A DNA stretch of 45,768 nucleotides from an uncultured Eubacteriales bacterium (GTDB lineage: Bacteria > Bacillota > Clostridia > Lachnospirales > Lachnospiraceae), in the NCBI GenBank assembly GCA_949294665.1, contig CASFID010000054.1, forward strand, positions 1 through 45,768, given 5' to 3'. Below, piece after piece: positions 24,079 through 32,401 of this stretch (positions are counted from its first letter, which is position 1; each line of letters starts with the position of its first letter). The notes beneath the pieces are model-generated. The model saw nothing but the letters and a program-made list of their open reading frames with translations, made no database searches and was not told where the DNA came from. The position numbers and the translations under genes are program-made.

Positions 24079-25092
24079 CTAAGTGATCTTTCTTCCGATC
24101 TTCGTTCTGCGCATCATCCACACGCACGCGAAAGATACGAGCGCGATCACTGCGATGAGCGCCGGGACCGCGATCCACGCCGAAAGATCGTATGGTTCCA
24201 TATATTTTTTGTAATTGTCAAGAAAAAGGATATGGATCAGATAGATGCCGAAAGAGCAGCCGCAGAACAGATCTATGATCCTCCCCGCACGCTTTCCCGG
24301 TGTGAAATGGCCGCTTTTAAGGCGCAGCATAAACAGGAAGAACATAATGGAGGCCAGGGCAATGAACGGGCACGCATAGGTCAGCGCCCCCTCATAGTGT
24401 CTGCCCAGTATCTCCGTGACTCCCCATGTCGTTCCGAATGCCGCTGCAAGTCCCGCCAGACAGATGATAACCGCGCTCCGCTGGCTGAGTCTGATATGCC
24501 GTCTGTACTTATAGACATAGTATCCCACAAACACATAGTACGCATAGATCCTGTCCCCGACCAGAGGCACATCGTAGTACAACTCGTCTCCGAACAGCCA
24601 CAGGGCATAGTTCAACAGAACTGCCGCCGTCGTCACGACGAGAAATACTTTTTCAAGCTTTACGCTCATATTTCTGCACATAACTTGCAGGAATGGAAGC
24701 ACGAGATAGATCGGGATCATGGCGTACAGATACCACAGGTGGGCCTCCGCCGGCACAAAGAGAATCTCCTTTAGATCATAGGACGTCCCCATATAATATG
24801 TATTCCACAGATAATAGACTGCGCTCCACACGATCAGGACTGTCAGAAAACGCGTCAGTCTCCTGATATGTTTGGAAATGGGCTCGTCTCTCCCCAGCAG
24901 GAGCGCTCCCGATATCATAAAGAAACAGGGCACGCTCAGTCTGGCCGCCGTATCGATCGCAAGAGAGTACACATACTCTCCCTGTGTGATCTCTCCGTAG
25001 GCCCTGCAGAAATAATTACTCACATGTATGGCAATGACCAGGATGAATGAGATCATCCGGATCAGTTCCAGATTATAATTCTTTTCTTTCAT
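24079..25092 (-). CDS. Acyltransferase-3 family membrane protein
   Basis: A 337-residue multi-pass membrane protein of the Acyl_transf_3 (OafA/WecH-like) family, with about ten helices. The N-terminal LELIRMISFILVIAIHVSNYF contains the Arg and His residues thought to be catalytic. SVPCFFMISGALLL near 55-68 is also typical. It probably O-acetylates a cell-surface glycan or lipid-linked sugar. The start at 25092 is chosen because GAGGGGA lies at normal spacing upstream; a start at 25110 would overlap the polymerase stop. It is 14 bases downstream of the polymerase gene. Confidence 0.88.
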   Translation of the reverse strand: MKEKNYNLELIRMISFILVIAIHVSNYFCRAYGEITQGEYVYSLAIDTAARLSVPCFFMISGALLLGRDEPISKHIRRLTRFLTVLIVWSAVYYLWNTYYMGTSYDLKEILFVPAEAHLWYLYAMIPIYLVLPFLQVMCRNMSVKLEKVFLVVTTAAVLLNYALWLFGDELYYDVPLVGDRIYAYYVFVGYYVYKYRRHIRLSQRSAVIICLAGLAAAFGTTWGVTEILGRHYEGALTYACPFIALASIMFFLFMLRLKSGHFTPGKRAGRIIDLFCGCSFGIYLIHILFLDNYKKYMEPYDLSAWIAVPALIAVIALVSFACVWMMRRTKIGRKIT

Positions 25093-25106
25093 AATAAAAG
25101 TTCCCC

Positions 25107-26321
25107 TCATTTATTATTCGGCTTTTTCGGCATCAGGCTTGCTTTCATGACAGCCCCTTCCCCAAATCTCTCATTCAGTTCATCCATAGCTTTCTTCAGC
25201 CTTTTATGCTTTTCATCCGGCTCTTTCGGTATCTCCATATCAAAAATAGAGAGTTGTTCCGGCGCCGCCTCATCTGAGAGCTTGGACGTGCGTATCCCGA
25301 GCAGGCGCACCGGCTCTCCGCTCCACACTTCGAGGAAGAGACTGCAGGCCGTGTCCTTAAGCACTTCCGGTTCGTTGGACGGTTTCTCCAGCTGTATCTG
25401 ATGGGAAATCGTGCGGAAATCATGGTATTTGATCTCCATGCTGACCATGCCGGCCTTTTTCCCCGCTTTCTTCAAACGTTCTCCCACGCTGTCCGCAAGC
25501 CGTTCAAATACCGGGCGGACCTCCTCTATTGTCGTCGCATCCTCGCTGAGCGTCGTGGAGTTGCCGATCCCTTTCGCTTCGTCAGGCTCCGACTGCACGA
25601 CCGAGGTCCCGATTCCATTTGCGAACTCCCACAGCATCTTTCCGTGACTTTTCAGATGCAGTGTGATCAGCTTCAGATCCGCCTGTGCCAAATCTCCTAT
25701 CGTATTTATTTCAAGCTTTTTGAGTACCTCTGTGCTGGATTTTCCCGCCATATAGAGCTCACCGATAGGCAGCGGCCACATCTTCTCCCTGATCTCCTCA
25801 GGATACAGGGTATGTATCCGGTCCGGCTTCTCAAAGTCCGACGCCATTTTTGCCAGAAGCTTGTTTGTAGATATGCCGATGTTTACAGTGAATCCGAACC
25901 TGTCCCTGATTCCGTCCTTAATCTCCGCCGCACCGTCCACAGGAGAGTTCCACCGGTACGCGATCCCGGTGAAATCCATGTAACACTCATCCACGCTGAC
26001 CTGTTCGATCTCTTTCGTAAATGTCCGAAGATACTCCATCAGTTTCCTGCTCTTCTCCCGGTACATCTTATGATCCGGGGGATACATCGTAAGATTCGGG
26101 CACTTACGAAAGGCATTCGCAACGGGTTCCCCCGTGCGGATGCCATATCGTTTCGCCGCAGGGGACTTGGCGAGAACCACGCCATGACGGGATTTCTGAT
26201 CCCCGCCGATGATCGCCGGTATCTCGCGCAGGTCCACTCTGGCTCCGTTTTTCAGTTGTTCTACTGCCGTCCAGCTAAGATAAGCTGAATTCACATCTAT
26301 ATGGAAGATGATGGGTGTCAT
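25107..26321 (-). CDS. dinB: Y-family DNA polymerase (DNA polymerase IV-like)
   Basis: A 404-residue translesion polymerase. Metal-ligand Asp is in FHIDVNSAYLSW near residue 8, and the second acidic pair is in VSVDECYMDFTG near 100-110. The palm-fingers segment has VVLAKSPAAKRYGIRTGEP. Helix-hairpin-helix thumb (IGDLAQADLKLITLHL) and little-finger domains follow; a C-terminal LSIFDMEIP resembles a beta-clamp-binding peptide. The N-terminal motif differs from E. coli DinB (DVNSAY in place of DMDxFF), as in many Clostridia. The start at 26321 has AAAGGA upstream. It lies 85 bases after clpB; this gap has an 8-bp GC-rich hairpin (26343-26374) without a T-tract. Confidence 0.9.
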   Translation of the reverse strand: MTPIIFHIDVNSAYLSWTAVEQLKNGARVDLREIPAIIGGDQKSRHGVVLAKSPAAKRYGIRTGEPVANAFRKCPNLTMYPPDHKMYREKSRKLMEYLRTFTKEIEQVSVDECYMDFTGIAYRWNSPVDGAAEIKDGIRDRFGFTVNIGISTNKLLAKMASDFEKPDRIHTLYPEEIREKMWPLPIGELYMAGKSSTEVLKKLEINTIGDLAQADLKLITLHLKSHGKMLWEFANGIGTSVVQSEPDEAKGIGNSTTLSEDATTIEEVRPVFERLADSVGERLKKAGKKAGMVSMEIKYHDFRTISHQIQLEKPSNEPEVLKDTACSLFLEVWSGEPVRLLGIRTSKLSDEAAPEQLSIFDMEIPKEPDEKHKRLKKAMDELNERFGEGAVMKASLMPKKPNNK

Positions 26322-26406
26322 CTTTAATCGTCCTTTCACGCCGGCCGGATCGCCGGACTGTACGGTATCCGGCCTCTCTGCCCGAATGCCGGGTACTGCC
26401 CCCGGA

Positions 26407-29010
26407 TCATTCTGTGGCGACGATCTGACCTTTCACCTCAGCCGTCAGTTTTCCATCCTTTGCATCGATCAGGATCGTATCCTCTCTGCCTACATTTCCT
26501 GCGAGGATCAGCCTTGCCGCCAGCGTCTCCACATTTTTCTGCAGATATCTCTTCAACGGTCTTGCGCCGTACATCGGATCATAACCACCCTCTACCACGC
26601 AGTCTTTCGCCGCTTCTGTCAGTTCGATCGTCAGCTCTTTCTCCGCCAGACGTTTGTTGACATCTGCTATCAGTAAATCAATAATGGCACGGATATCCTG
26701 TTTCGTCAATGGCTTGAACATAATTATTTCATCCAGACGGTTCAGGAATTCTGGTCTGAAGTGGGCTTTCAGGTCGTTCATGACCATCTCCTGACTCTGT
26801 TCGTCTATAGAGCCGTCATCATGGATGCCTTCCAGCAGATAGCTTGCCCCGATATTCGAGGTCATGATCAGGATCGTATTCTTAAAGTCTACCGTCCTTC
26901 CCTGAGAGTCTGTGATACGTCCGTCGTCAAGCACCTGGAGAAGTACGTTAAATACGTCCGGATGCGCTTTCTCAACTTCATCGAAAAGTACGACAGAGTA
27001 CGGTTTTCTCCGGACTGCCTCAGTAAGCTGTCCGCCTTCATCATATCCTACATATCCCGGCGGCGCTCCGATCAGACGGGACACGGAATATTTCTCCATG
27101 TACTCGCTCATATCGATACGTACCATATTGTTCTCATCATCGAACAGACTCTGCGCCAGCGCTTTGGCCAGCTCCGTCTTGCCGACTCCGGTAGGTCCCA
27201 GGAACAGGAACGAACCGATCGGTTTGCTCGGGTCCTTGATCCCCGCTTTGGAACGGATGATGGCTTCTGTTACAAGTTCAACGCCTTCATCCTGACCGAC
27301 GACGCGTTTGTGCAGTTCATCTGCAAGGTGGAGTGTCTTGTTCCTCTCACTCTCATTTAACTTTGCCACAGGTATTCCTGTCCACCGGGACACGATACGG
27401 GCGATCTCATCGTCTGTCACAGCCTCGTGGACAAGAGAGAGATCCTTCTCTTTTACCTTGTCCTCTTCTTCCTCGAGCTGCTTCTGCAACTGAGGCAGTC
27501 TTCCATACTGTAATTCGGCAGCCTTGTTCAGATCATATTCTCTCTCCGCTTTCTGGATATCTTTATTGACCTGTTCGATCTCCTCCCGGATCTTCTGAAC
27601 CCTCTCAACGGAAGTCTTTTCATTCTCCCACTGGACCTTCTTGCCCGCATATTCTTCTCTTAAGCCCGCAAGCTCTTCCTGGAGATGCTCCAGACGCTCC
27701 TTGCTTAGACGGTCGTCTTCTTTCTTCAGCGCTTCTTCCTCGATCTCAAGCTGCATGACCTTACGTCTCAGTTCATCCAGTTCCGTCGGCATGGAGTCAA
27801 GCTCTGTCTTGATCAGTGCACACGCCTCATCTACAAGGTCGATGGCTTTATCCGGCAGGAAACGGTCGGAAATATAACGGTTTGAAAGTGTTGCCGCCGC
27901 AACAAGCGCGCTGTCCGTGATCTTTACGCCGTGGAATACTTCATAGCGCTCTTTCAGACCACGCAGGATGGAAATCGCATCCTCCACGGTAGGCTCATCT
28001 ACCATGACCGGCTGGAAACGACGTTCCAGAGCCGCATCTTTCTCGATGTATTCACGGTATTCATCCAGTGTCGTCGCGCCGATACAGTGCAGCTCGCCTC
28101 TCGCCAGCATGGGCTTTAACATATTGCCGGCGTCCATGGCGCCGTCCGTCTTGCCCGCGCCGACGATCGTGTGCAGCTCATCGATAAACAGGATGATCTT
28201 GCCGTCGCTGTTCTTCACTTCCTCAAGTACCGCTTTCAGACGTTCCTCAAACTCGCCACGGTATTTCGCACCGGCCACAAGCGCTCCCATATCAAGAGAA
28301 AAGATTGTCTTTTCTTTCAGGCCTTCCGGCACGTCTCCGCTGACGATACGCTGCGCCAGTCCTTCTACCACTGCCGTTTTACCGACGCCGGGCTCTCCGA
28401 TGAGCACCGGATTGTTCTTCGTCTTACGGGAAAGGATACGGATCACATTACGGATCTCCTCGTCACGGCCGATGACCGGATCAAGCTTCTGATCTCTTGC
28501 GCGCTCCACAAGATCCTGCCCGTATTTATTTAACGTATCATAGGTAGCCTCCGGATTATCGCTGGTCACCCGCTGGTTTCCCCGCACCGTAGAAAGCGCG
28601 TGCAGGAATCCTTCCCGGCTGATGCCATACTCACGGAAAAGCTGCTTCATATCTTTACTTGCATATTTTAACAGGGCAAGAAACAGATGCTCCACAGACA
28701 CATACTCGTCTCCCATCTGTTTCGCCTCATCCTCTGCATGGATGAGTACATTGTTGAGATCCTGGCCTACGTAAGCCTGGCCGCCCTGGACTTTCGGCCG
28801 CTTACCGATCATCTGCTCCACACTGTTGATGAAGAGCTGTCCCTGGATACTCATTTTTTCAAGCAATTTTAAGATCAGACTGTCGTCCTGCGTCAGCAGC
28901 GCATAGAGCAGATGCTCCTGCGCCAGCTCCTGATTGCCGTTATCTGCGGCGATCTTCTCGCAGTTCTGTACAGCCTGTAATGAATTCTGTGTAAATTTAT
29001 TTATATTCAT
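26407..29010 (-). CDS. clpB: ATP-dependent disaggregase ClpB
   Basis: A 867-residue Hsp100 chaperone that pulls proteins out of aggregates together with DnaK. The N-domain comes first (1-150, [14 protein letters not shown]). AAA domain 1 has Walker A GEPGVGKT near 200 and Walker [10 protein letters not shown]. The coiled-coil middle domain, about 410-530, separates ClpB from ClpA/ClpC. AAA domain 2 has GPTGVGKT near 600 and [12 protein letters not shown]. There is no ClpP-docking IGF loop. The start at 29010 has GGAGGG upstream; a longer frame to 29058 adds no family sequence. A promoter with an overlapping CIRCE element lies about 110 bases upstream, so HrcA control is expected. Confidence 0.97.
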   Translation of the reverse strand: MNINKFTQNSLQAVQNCEKIAADNGNQELAQEHLLYALLTQDDSLILKLLEKMSIQGQLFINSVEQMIGKRPKVQGGQAYVGQDLNNVLIHAEDEAKQMGDEYVSVEHLFLALLKYASKDMKQLFREYGISREGFLHALSTVRGNQRVTSDNPEATYDTLNKYGQDLVERARDQKLDPVIGRDEEIRNVIRILSRKTKNNPVLIGEPGVGKTAVVEGLAQRIVSGDVPEGLKEKTIFSLDMGALVAGAKYRGEFEERLKAVLEEVKNSDGKIILFIDELHTIVGAGKTDGAMDAGNMLKPMLARGELHCIGATTLDEYREYIEKDAALERRFQPVMVDEPTVEDAISILRGLKERYEVFHGVKITDSALVAAATLSNRYISDRFLPDKAIDLVDEACALIKTELDSMPTELDELRRKVMQLEIEEEALKKEDDRLSKERLEHLQEELAGLREEYAGKKVQWENEKTSVERVQKIREEIEQVNKDIQKAEREYDLNKAAELQYGRLPQLQKQLEEEEDKVKEKDLSLVHEAVTDDEIARIVSRWTGIPVAKLNESERNKTLHLADELHKRVVGQDEGVELVTEAIIRSKAGIKDPSKPIGSFLFLGPTGVGKTELAKALAQSLFDDENNMVRIDMSEYMEKYSVSRLIGAPPGYVGYDEGGQLTEAVRRKPYSVVLFDEVEKAHPDVFNVLLQVLDDGRITDSQGRTVDFKNTILIMTSNIGASYLLEGIHDDGSIDEQSQEMVMNDLKAHFRPEFLNRLDEIIMFKPLTKQDIRAIIDLLIADVNKRLAEKELTIELTEAAKDCVVEGGYDPMYGARPLKRYLQKNVETLAARLILAGNVGREDTILIDAKDGKLTAEVKGQIVATE

Positions 29011-29120
29011 GGCTGTTCCCTCCTTCAATGAAGTCTGCCCGGTATCGTCCGGATCCATAACACTGTCCTATTGCGGCGGGCAGATCAGCAGACACTACTT
29101 GGTTTTCGTGTTCTAGTAGA

Positions 29121-29149
29121 AATATAGCAATAATTATTAGCACTGTCAA
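29121..29149 (-). promoter_or_regulatory. Sigma-A promoter of clpB
   Basis: On the minus strand, consensus TTGACA (29144-29149), a 17-base spacer and TATATT (29121-29126). The -35 box lies inside the CIRCE element. Confidence 0.88.
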
Positions 29150-29163
29150 GAGTCGAGTGCTAA
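29137..29163. promoter_or_regulatory. CIRCE element (HrcA operator) before clpB
   Basis: TTAGCACTG, nine bases, then GAGTGCTAA. This matches the CIRCE consensus TTAGCACTC-N9-GAGTGCTAA at 17 of 18 positions. HrcA binding here would cover the clpB -35 box and release it on heat shock. The 378-base gap between clpB and the next gene otherwise holds the divergent promoter regions of both. Confidence 0.92.
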
Positions 29164-29268
29164 TATTTGAAAAATTTTTGCTAAATCTTCCTCTGCCGAC
29201 AGCATAATGCCGTCTGTGAGCTTTCTTTCTTGTATTTTTACTTCAAGCGGAAGCCCTTTTTATTTTTC

Positions 29269-29358
29269 TTGAACTTACAGACAAAGTTGAACTTTTAATA
29301 TTATATTGAACTTTTCCCATATTTATGGTATAGTATCACCAGTCTATATTGAACTTTT
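29269..29358 (+). promoter_or_regulatory. Four TTGAACTT direct repeats before the Cro/C1-aminotransferase gene
   Basis: Copies begin at 29269, 29287, 29306 and 29349; the last three extend to TTGAACTTTT. The first three are 18-19 bases apart, close to two helix turns. Copy three coincides with the -35 box and copy four lies just after the expected transcription start, an arrangement that suggests autoregulation. Confidence 0.7.
29306..29334 (+). promoter_or_regulatory. Sigma-A promoter of the Cro/C1-aminotransferase gene
   Basis: TTGAAC (29306-29311), a 17-base spacer and TATAGT (29329-29334). Confidence 0.75.
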
Positions 29359-29388
29359 TTTCATTTTGTACTTGAGGAGATTAGGATA

Positions 29389-30885
29389 ATGTCTAGAGAA
29401 ATTTTCGCAGAGCGCCTTAGAGTTTCTATGGCGCAGCAGGGTAAAAAGCAGGTAGATCTGATCCGTGCAGCTTCTGAACACGGTGTCAAGCTGGGGAAAA
29501 GCCACATCAGCCAGTATGTAAGCGGCAAGACTCTTCCAAGACCTGATATCCTGCATTTTCTCGCAGATACGCTTCAGGTAGATGCCGACTGGCTGCGGGG
29601 CGGCGATTCAGGCAACGGCATCCACACAGTTCATACAACTAATACTGTTACGGGGGACAGAAAAATGAGAACTTTTAAAAAATCTTCAAAACTCGACAAT
29701 GTCTTATACGATGTAAGGGGACCGGTTGTCGATGAAGCTGCACGGATGGAAGAATCCGGCACGCAGATCCTGAAATTGAACATCGGCAATCCCGCTCCGT
29801 TCGGTTTCCGCACACCGGACGAAGTCATCTACGATATGCGGCAGCAATTGACGGAATGTGAGGGCTATTCCAACGCGCAGGGTCTTTTTTCTGCAAGAAA
29901 AGCGATCATGCAGTACGCACAGCTGAAAGGCATCCCGAATATCGCAATCGAGGACATCTACACCGGAAACGGTGTCAGCGAACTGATCAACATCTGTATG
30001 TCAGCGCTGCTGGATGACGGGGATGAGATCCTGATTCCCTCTCCGGATTATCCGCTGTGGACCGCCTGCGCGACGCTTGCCGGCGGAGAAGCCGTACATT
30101 ATATTTGTGATGAACAGTCGGAATGGTATCCGGATATTGACGACATCCGCAGAAAGATCACCGACCGGACGAAAGCCATTGTTATCATCAACCCGAACAA
30201 CCCGACCGGAGCGCTGTATCCGAAAGAAGTGCTTCAGAAGATCGTCGATGTGGCGAGAGAACATCAGCTTATCATCTTTTCCGATGAGATTTATGACCGG
30301 CTGGTAATGGATGATGAAGAACACGTTTCCATTGCTTCCCTTGCGCCGGATCTCTTCTGCATCACCTTCAGCGGTCTGTCCAAGTCACATATGATCGCGG
30401 GATTCCGCATCGGCTGGATGATCTTAAGCGGGAATAAGAAAGTCGCAAAAGATTACATCGAAGGGCTGAAAATGCTCTCAAATATGCGGCTCTGCTCCAA
30501 CGTACCGGCGCAGTCCATCGTCCAGACAGCGCTGGGCGGGCACCAGAGCGTCAGAGAATATGTTGAACCGGGCGGACGTATCCGAGAACAGAGAGATTAC
30601 ATTTACAAGACTCTGACCGACATCCCCGGTATCAGCGCGGTAAAGCCGAAAGCTGCCTTTTACCTGTTCCCGAAAATGGATGTGAAGAAGTTCAATATCA
30701 CAGACGACGAGCAGTTCGCCCTTGATCTGCTCCGGGATAAAAAGATTCTCCTGATCCACGGCGGCGGCTTCAACTGGAAACAGCCGGATCACTTCCGGGT
30801 TGTCTATCTGCCCCGGATCGAGGTGCTCAAAGAGGCAACGGGAAAGATTGCTGATTTCTTCAGTTACTATAAACAGCAGTTGTAA
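29389..30885 (+). CDS. Cro/C1-type HTH domain fused to AlaA-type aminotransferase
   Basis: A 498-residue fusion. Residues 1-75 form a Cro/C1 (XRE) helix-turn-helix, with KKQVDLIRAA, KLGKSHISQYVSGKTLPRP and LQVDADWLRGG. A short linker leads to a full PLP-dependent class I aminotransferase (93-498) closely resembling E. coli AlaA (glutamate-pyruvate transaminase): LNIGNPAPFGF, GNGVSELI, PDYPLWTA, NPNNPTGA, SDEIYDRL, and the PLP Lys332 in SGLSKSHMIAGFR. All visible catalytic residues are kept, so it should be an active enzyme. GAGGAG precedes the start. An internal ATG at 29665 with GGGGGA seven bases upstream matches the natural AlaA start and could yield the enzyme without the DNA-binding part. 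Confidence 0.9.
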   Translation: MSREIFAERLRVSMAQQGKKQVDLIRAASEHGVKLGKSHISQYVSGKTLPRPDILHFLADTLQVDADWLRGGDSGNGIHTVHTTNTVTGDRKMRTFKKSSKLDNVLYDVRGPVVDEAARMEESGTQILKLNIGNPAPFGFRTPDEVIYDMRQQLTECEGYSNAQGLFSARKAIMQYAQLKGIPNIAIEDIYTGNGVSELINICMSALLDDGDEILIPSPDYPLWTACATLAGGEAVHYICDEQSEWYPDIDDIRRKITDRTKAIVIINPNNPTGALYPKEVLQKIVDVAREHQLIIFSDEIYDRLVMDDEEHVSIASLAPDLFCITFSGLSKSHMIAGFRIGWMILSGNKKVAKDYIEGLKMLSNMRLCSNVPAQSIVQTALGGHQSVREYVEPGGRIREQRDYIYKTLTDIPGISAVKPKAAFYLFPKMDVKKFNITDDEQFALDLLRDKKILLIHGGGFNWKQPDHFRVVYLPRIEVLKEATGKIADFFSYYKQQL

Positions 30886-30902
30886 ATGAAAGCCCGGAAT
30901 AG

Positions 30903-30947
30903 AGAAAAGGTCTGTTACACCGTTAAGCGGTATGGCAGACCTTTTCT
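30903..30947 (+). terminator. Terminator between convergent aminotransferase and gatB
   Basis: A perfect 12-bp stem (30903-30914 with 30936-30947) with an inner ACCG/CGGT pairing and a T-rich right arm. The symmetric layout could stop transcription from both sides. Confidence 0.85.
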
Positions 30948-30964
30948 TTATCTTACTGGAATTT

Positions 30965-32401
30965 TTACTGTTCCAGCATCTCTTTTATCATCTTTGTCAC
31001 AGCCGCCGGATCGGCTTTTCCTTTCAGCGCTCTCATGCTCTGTCCCATAAGCGCTCCGAAAGCTTTCTGCTTGCCGCCCTTATAATCTGCAACTGCCTGC
31101 GGATTATCTGCAAGGACTTTCTCGACTGCATCTTTGATAGCGCCCTCGTCGTTCACTGTCTTAAGCCCGTTTTCTTCCACATATTTCTCCGGATCCACAT
31201 CATCCGTAAAGATCTGTTCAAAAACTTTTCTCGCAACAGCGGCACTGATGGTTCCCGCATCAGTCATCTCAATGAGCTTTGCCAGATGCTCCGGTGAAAA
31301 TTTCAGGTCTTCCGGTTCCATGCCCTTTTCTTTCATCAGACGGAACGTATCTCCCATGATCCAGTTTGCCGCTTTCTTCGGCTTCCCGCACAGTTCAACC
31401 GTCGCCTCGAAGAGATCCGCCACTTTCTTTGACTCTGTGATAAGCTCAGCATCATATTCCGGAATATCGAATTCCTTCTTGTACCGCTCCAGCTTCTCGG
31501 GACGAAGTTCCGGCTGGCGCGCTTTGATCTTCGCGATCCACTCGTCGCTTATCACGATCGGCACAAGATCCGGCTCCGGGAAATAACGATAATCCTGCGC
31601 GTCCTCCTTGGAACGCATTGCATAGGAATGTTCCTTATTGTCATCCCATCTTCTCGTCTCCTGAATGACTTCTTTTCCTTCTTCGAGAAGTTCGATCTGT
31701 CTCTGCCGTTCACCCTCAATGGCATGGGCGATAGCCTTGAATGAGTTCAGGTTTTTCATCTCGGTTCTTGTACCAAAAGTCTCCGATCCGACTTCACGGA
31801 CAGACAGGTTCACATCCGCCCTCATAGAGCCTTCCTGGAGCTTACAGTCTGACACCCCCAGATACTGCGCGGTCATACGCAGCTTCTCCAGATACGCGAT
31901 CACCTCGTCAGCAGAGCGCATATCCGGTTCGGAGACGATTTCCACAAGAGGAACGCCGCTTCGGTTGTAATCTACAAGGGAAGTATCATCCCATTCATCG
32001 TGAACCAGTTTTCCCGCATCCTCTTCCATATGCATCTCATGAATGCGGACTTTTTTCTTTCCTGTCTGCGTATCAATCTCCACATATCCGTCTCTCGCGA
32101 TCGGAAGATAGAGCTGGGAGATCTGGTAGTTCTGCGGGTTATCCGGATAAAAATAATTCTTCCGGTCGAACTTACACACCTGTGTGATCTTACAATTTGC
32201 CGCAAGTCCGAGCGCCATGGCATATTCTACCACCTGTTTATTAAGCACCGGAAGTGATCCGGGCATACCCGTACACACCGGACAGGTATGAGTATTGGGC
32301 GCGCTTCCAAACTCCGTGCTGCATCCGCAGAAGATCTTTGTCTTCGTCGCCAGCTCGATATGGACCTCAAGTCCGATGACTGTCTCATACTGTTTTGACA
32401 T
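30965..32401 (-). CDS. gatB: Asp-tRNA(Asn)/Glu-tRNA(Gln) amidotransferase subunit B
   Basis: Kinase and tRNA-binding subunit of the GatCAB amidotransferase, which turns misacylated Asp-tRNA(Asn) or Glu-tRNA(Gln) into the correct aminoacyl-tRNA. The 478 residues include ETVIGLEVHIEL at the start, CPVCTGMPGSLPVLN near 45-60, the cradle with KNYFYPDNPQNYQISQ, and a C-terminal YqeY/tail domain ending in KMIKEMLEQ. The start at 32401 has AAGGAGG and overlaps the end of gatA by 17 bases. Confidence 0.97.
   Translation of the reverse strand: MSKQYETVIGLEVHIELATKTKIFCGCSTEFGSAPNTHTCPVCTGMPGSLPVLNKQVVEYAMALGLAANCKITQVCKFDRKNYFYPDNPQNYQISQLYLPIARDGYVEIDTQTGKKKVRIHEMHMEEDAGKLVHDEWDDTSLVDYNRSGVPLVEIVSEPDMRSADEVIAYLEKLRMTAQYLGVSDCKLQEGSMRADVNLSVREVGSETFGTRTEMKNLNSFKAIAHAIEGERQRQIELLEEGKEVIQETRRWDDNKEHSYAMRSKEDAQDYRYFPEPDLVPIVISDEWIAKIKARQPELRPEKLERYKKEFDIPEYDAELITESKKVADLFEATVELCGKPKKAANWIMGDTFRLMKEKGMEPEDLKFSPEHLAKLIEMTDAGTISAAVARKVFEQIFTDDVDPEKYVEENGLKTVNDEGAIKDAVEKVLADNPQAVADYKGGKQKAFGALMGQSMRALKGKADPAAVTKMIKEMLEQ

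Noticed and set aside
25401-26288. Plus-strand open frame of 295 codons
   Set aside because: Antisense shadow of the Y-family polymerase gene, without ribosome-binding site or recognisable domain.
26343-26374. Terminator between clpB and the Y-family polymerase
   Set aside because: The 8-bp GC-rich stem is clear, but no T-run follows on the minus strand, so it was only noted as a hairpin.
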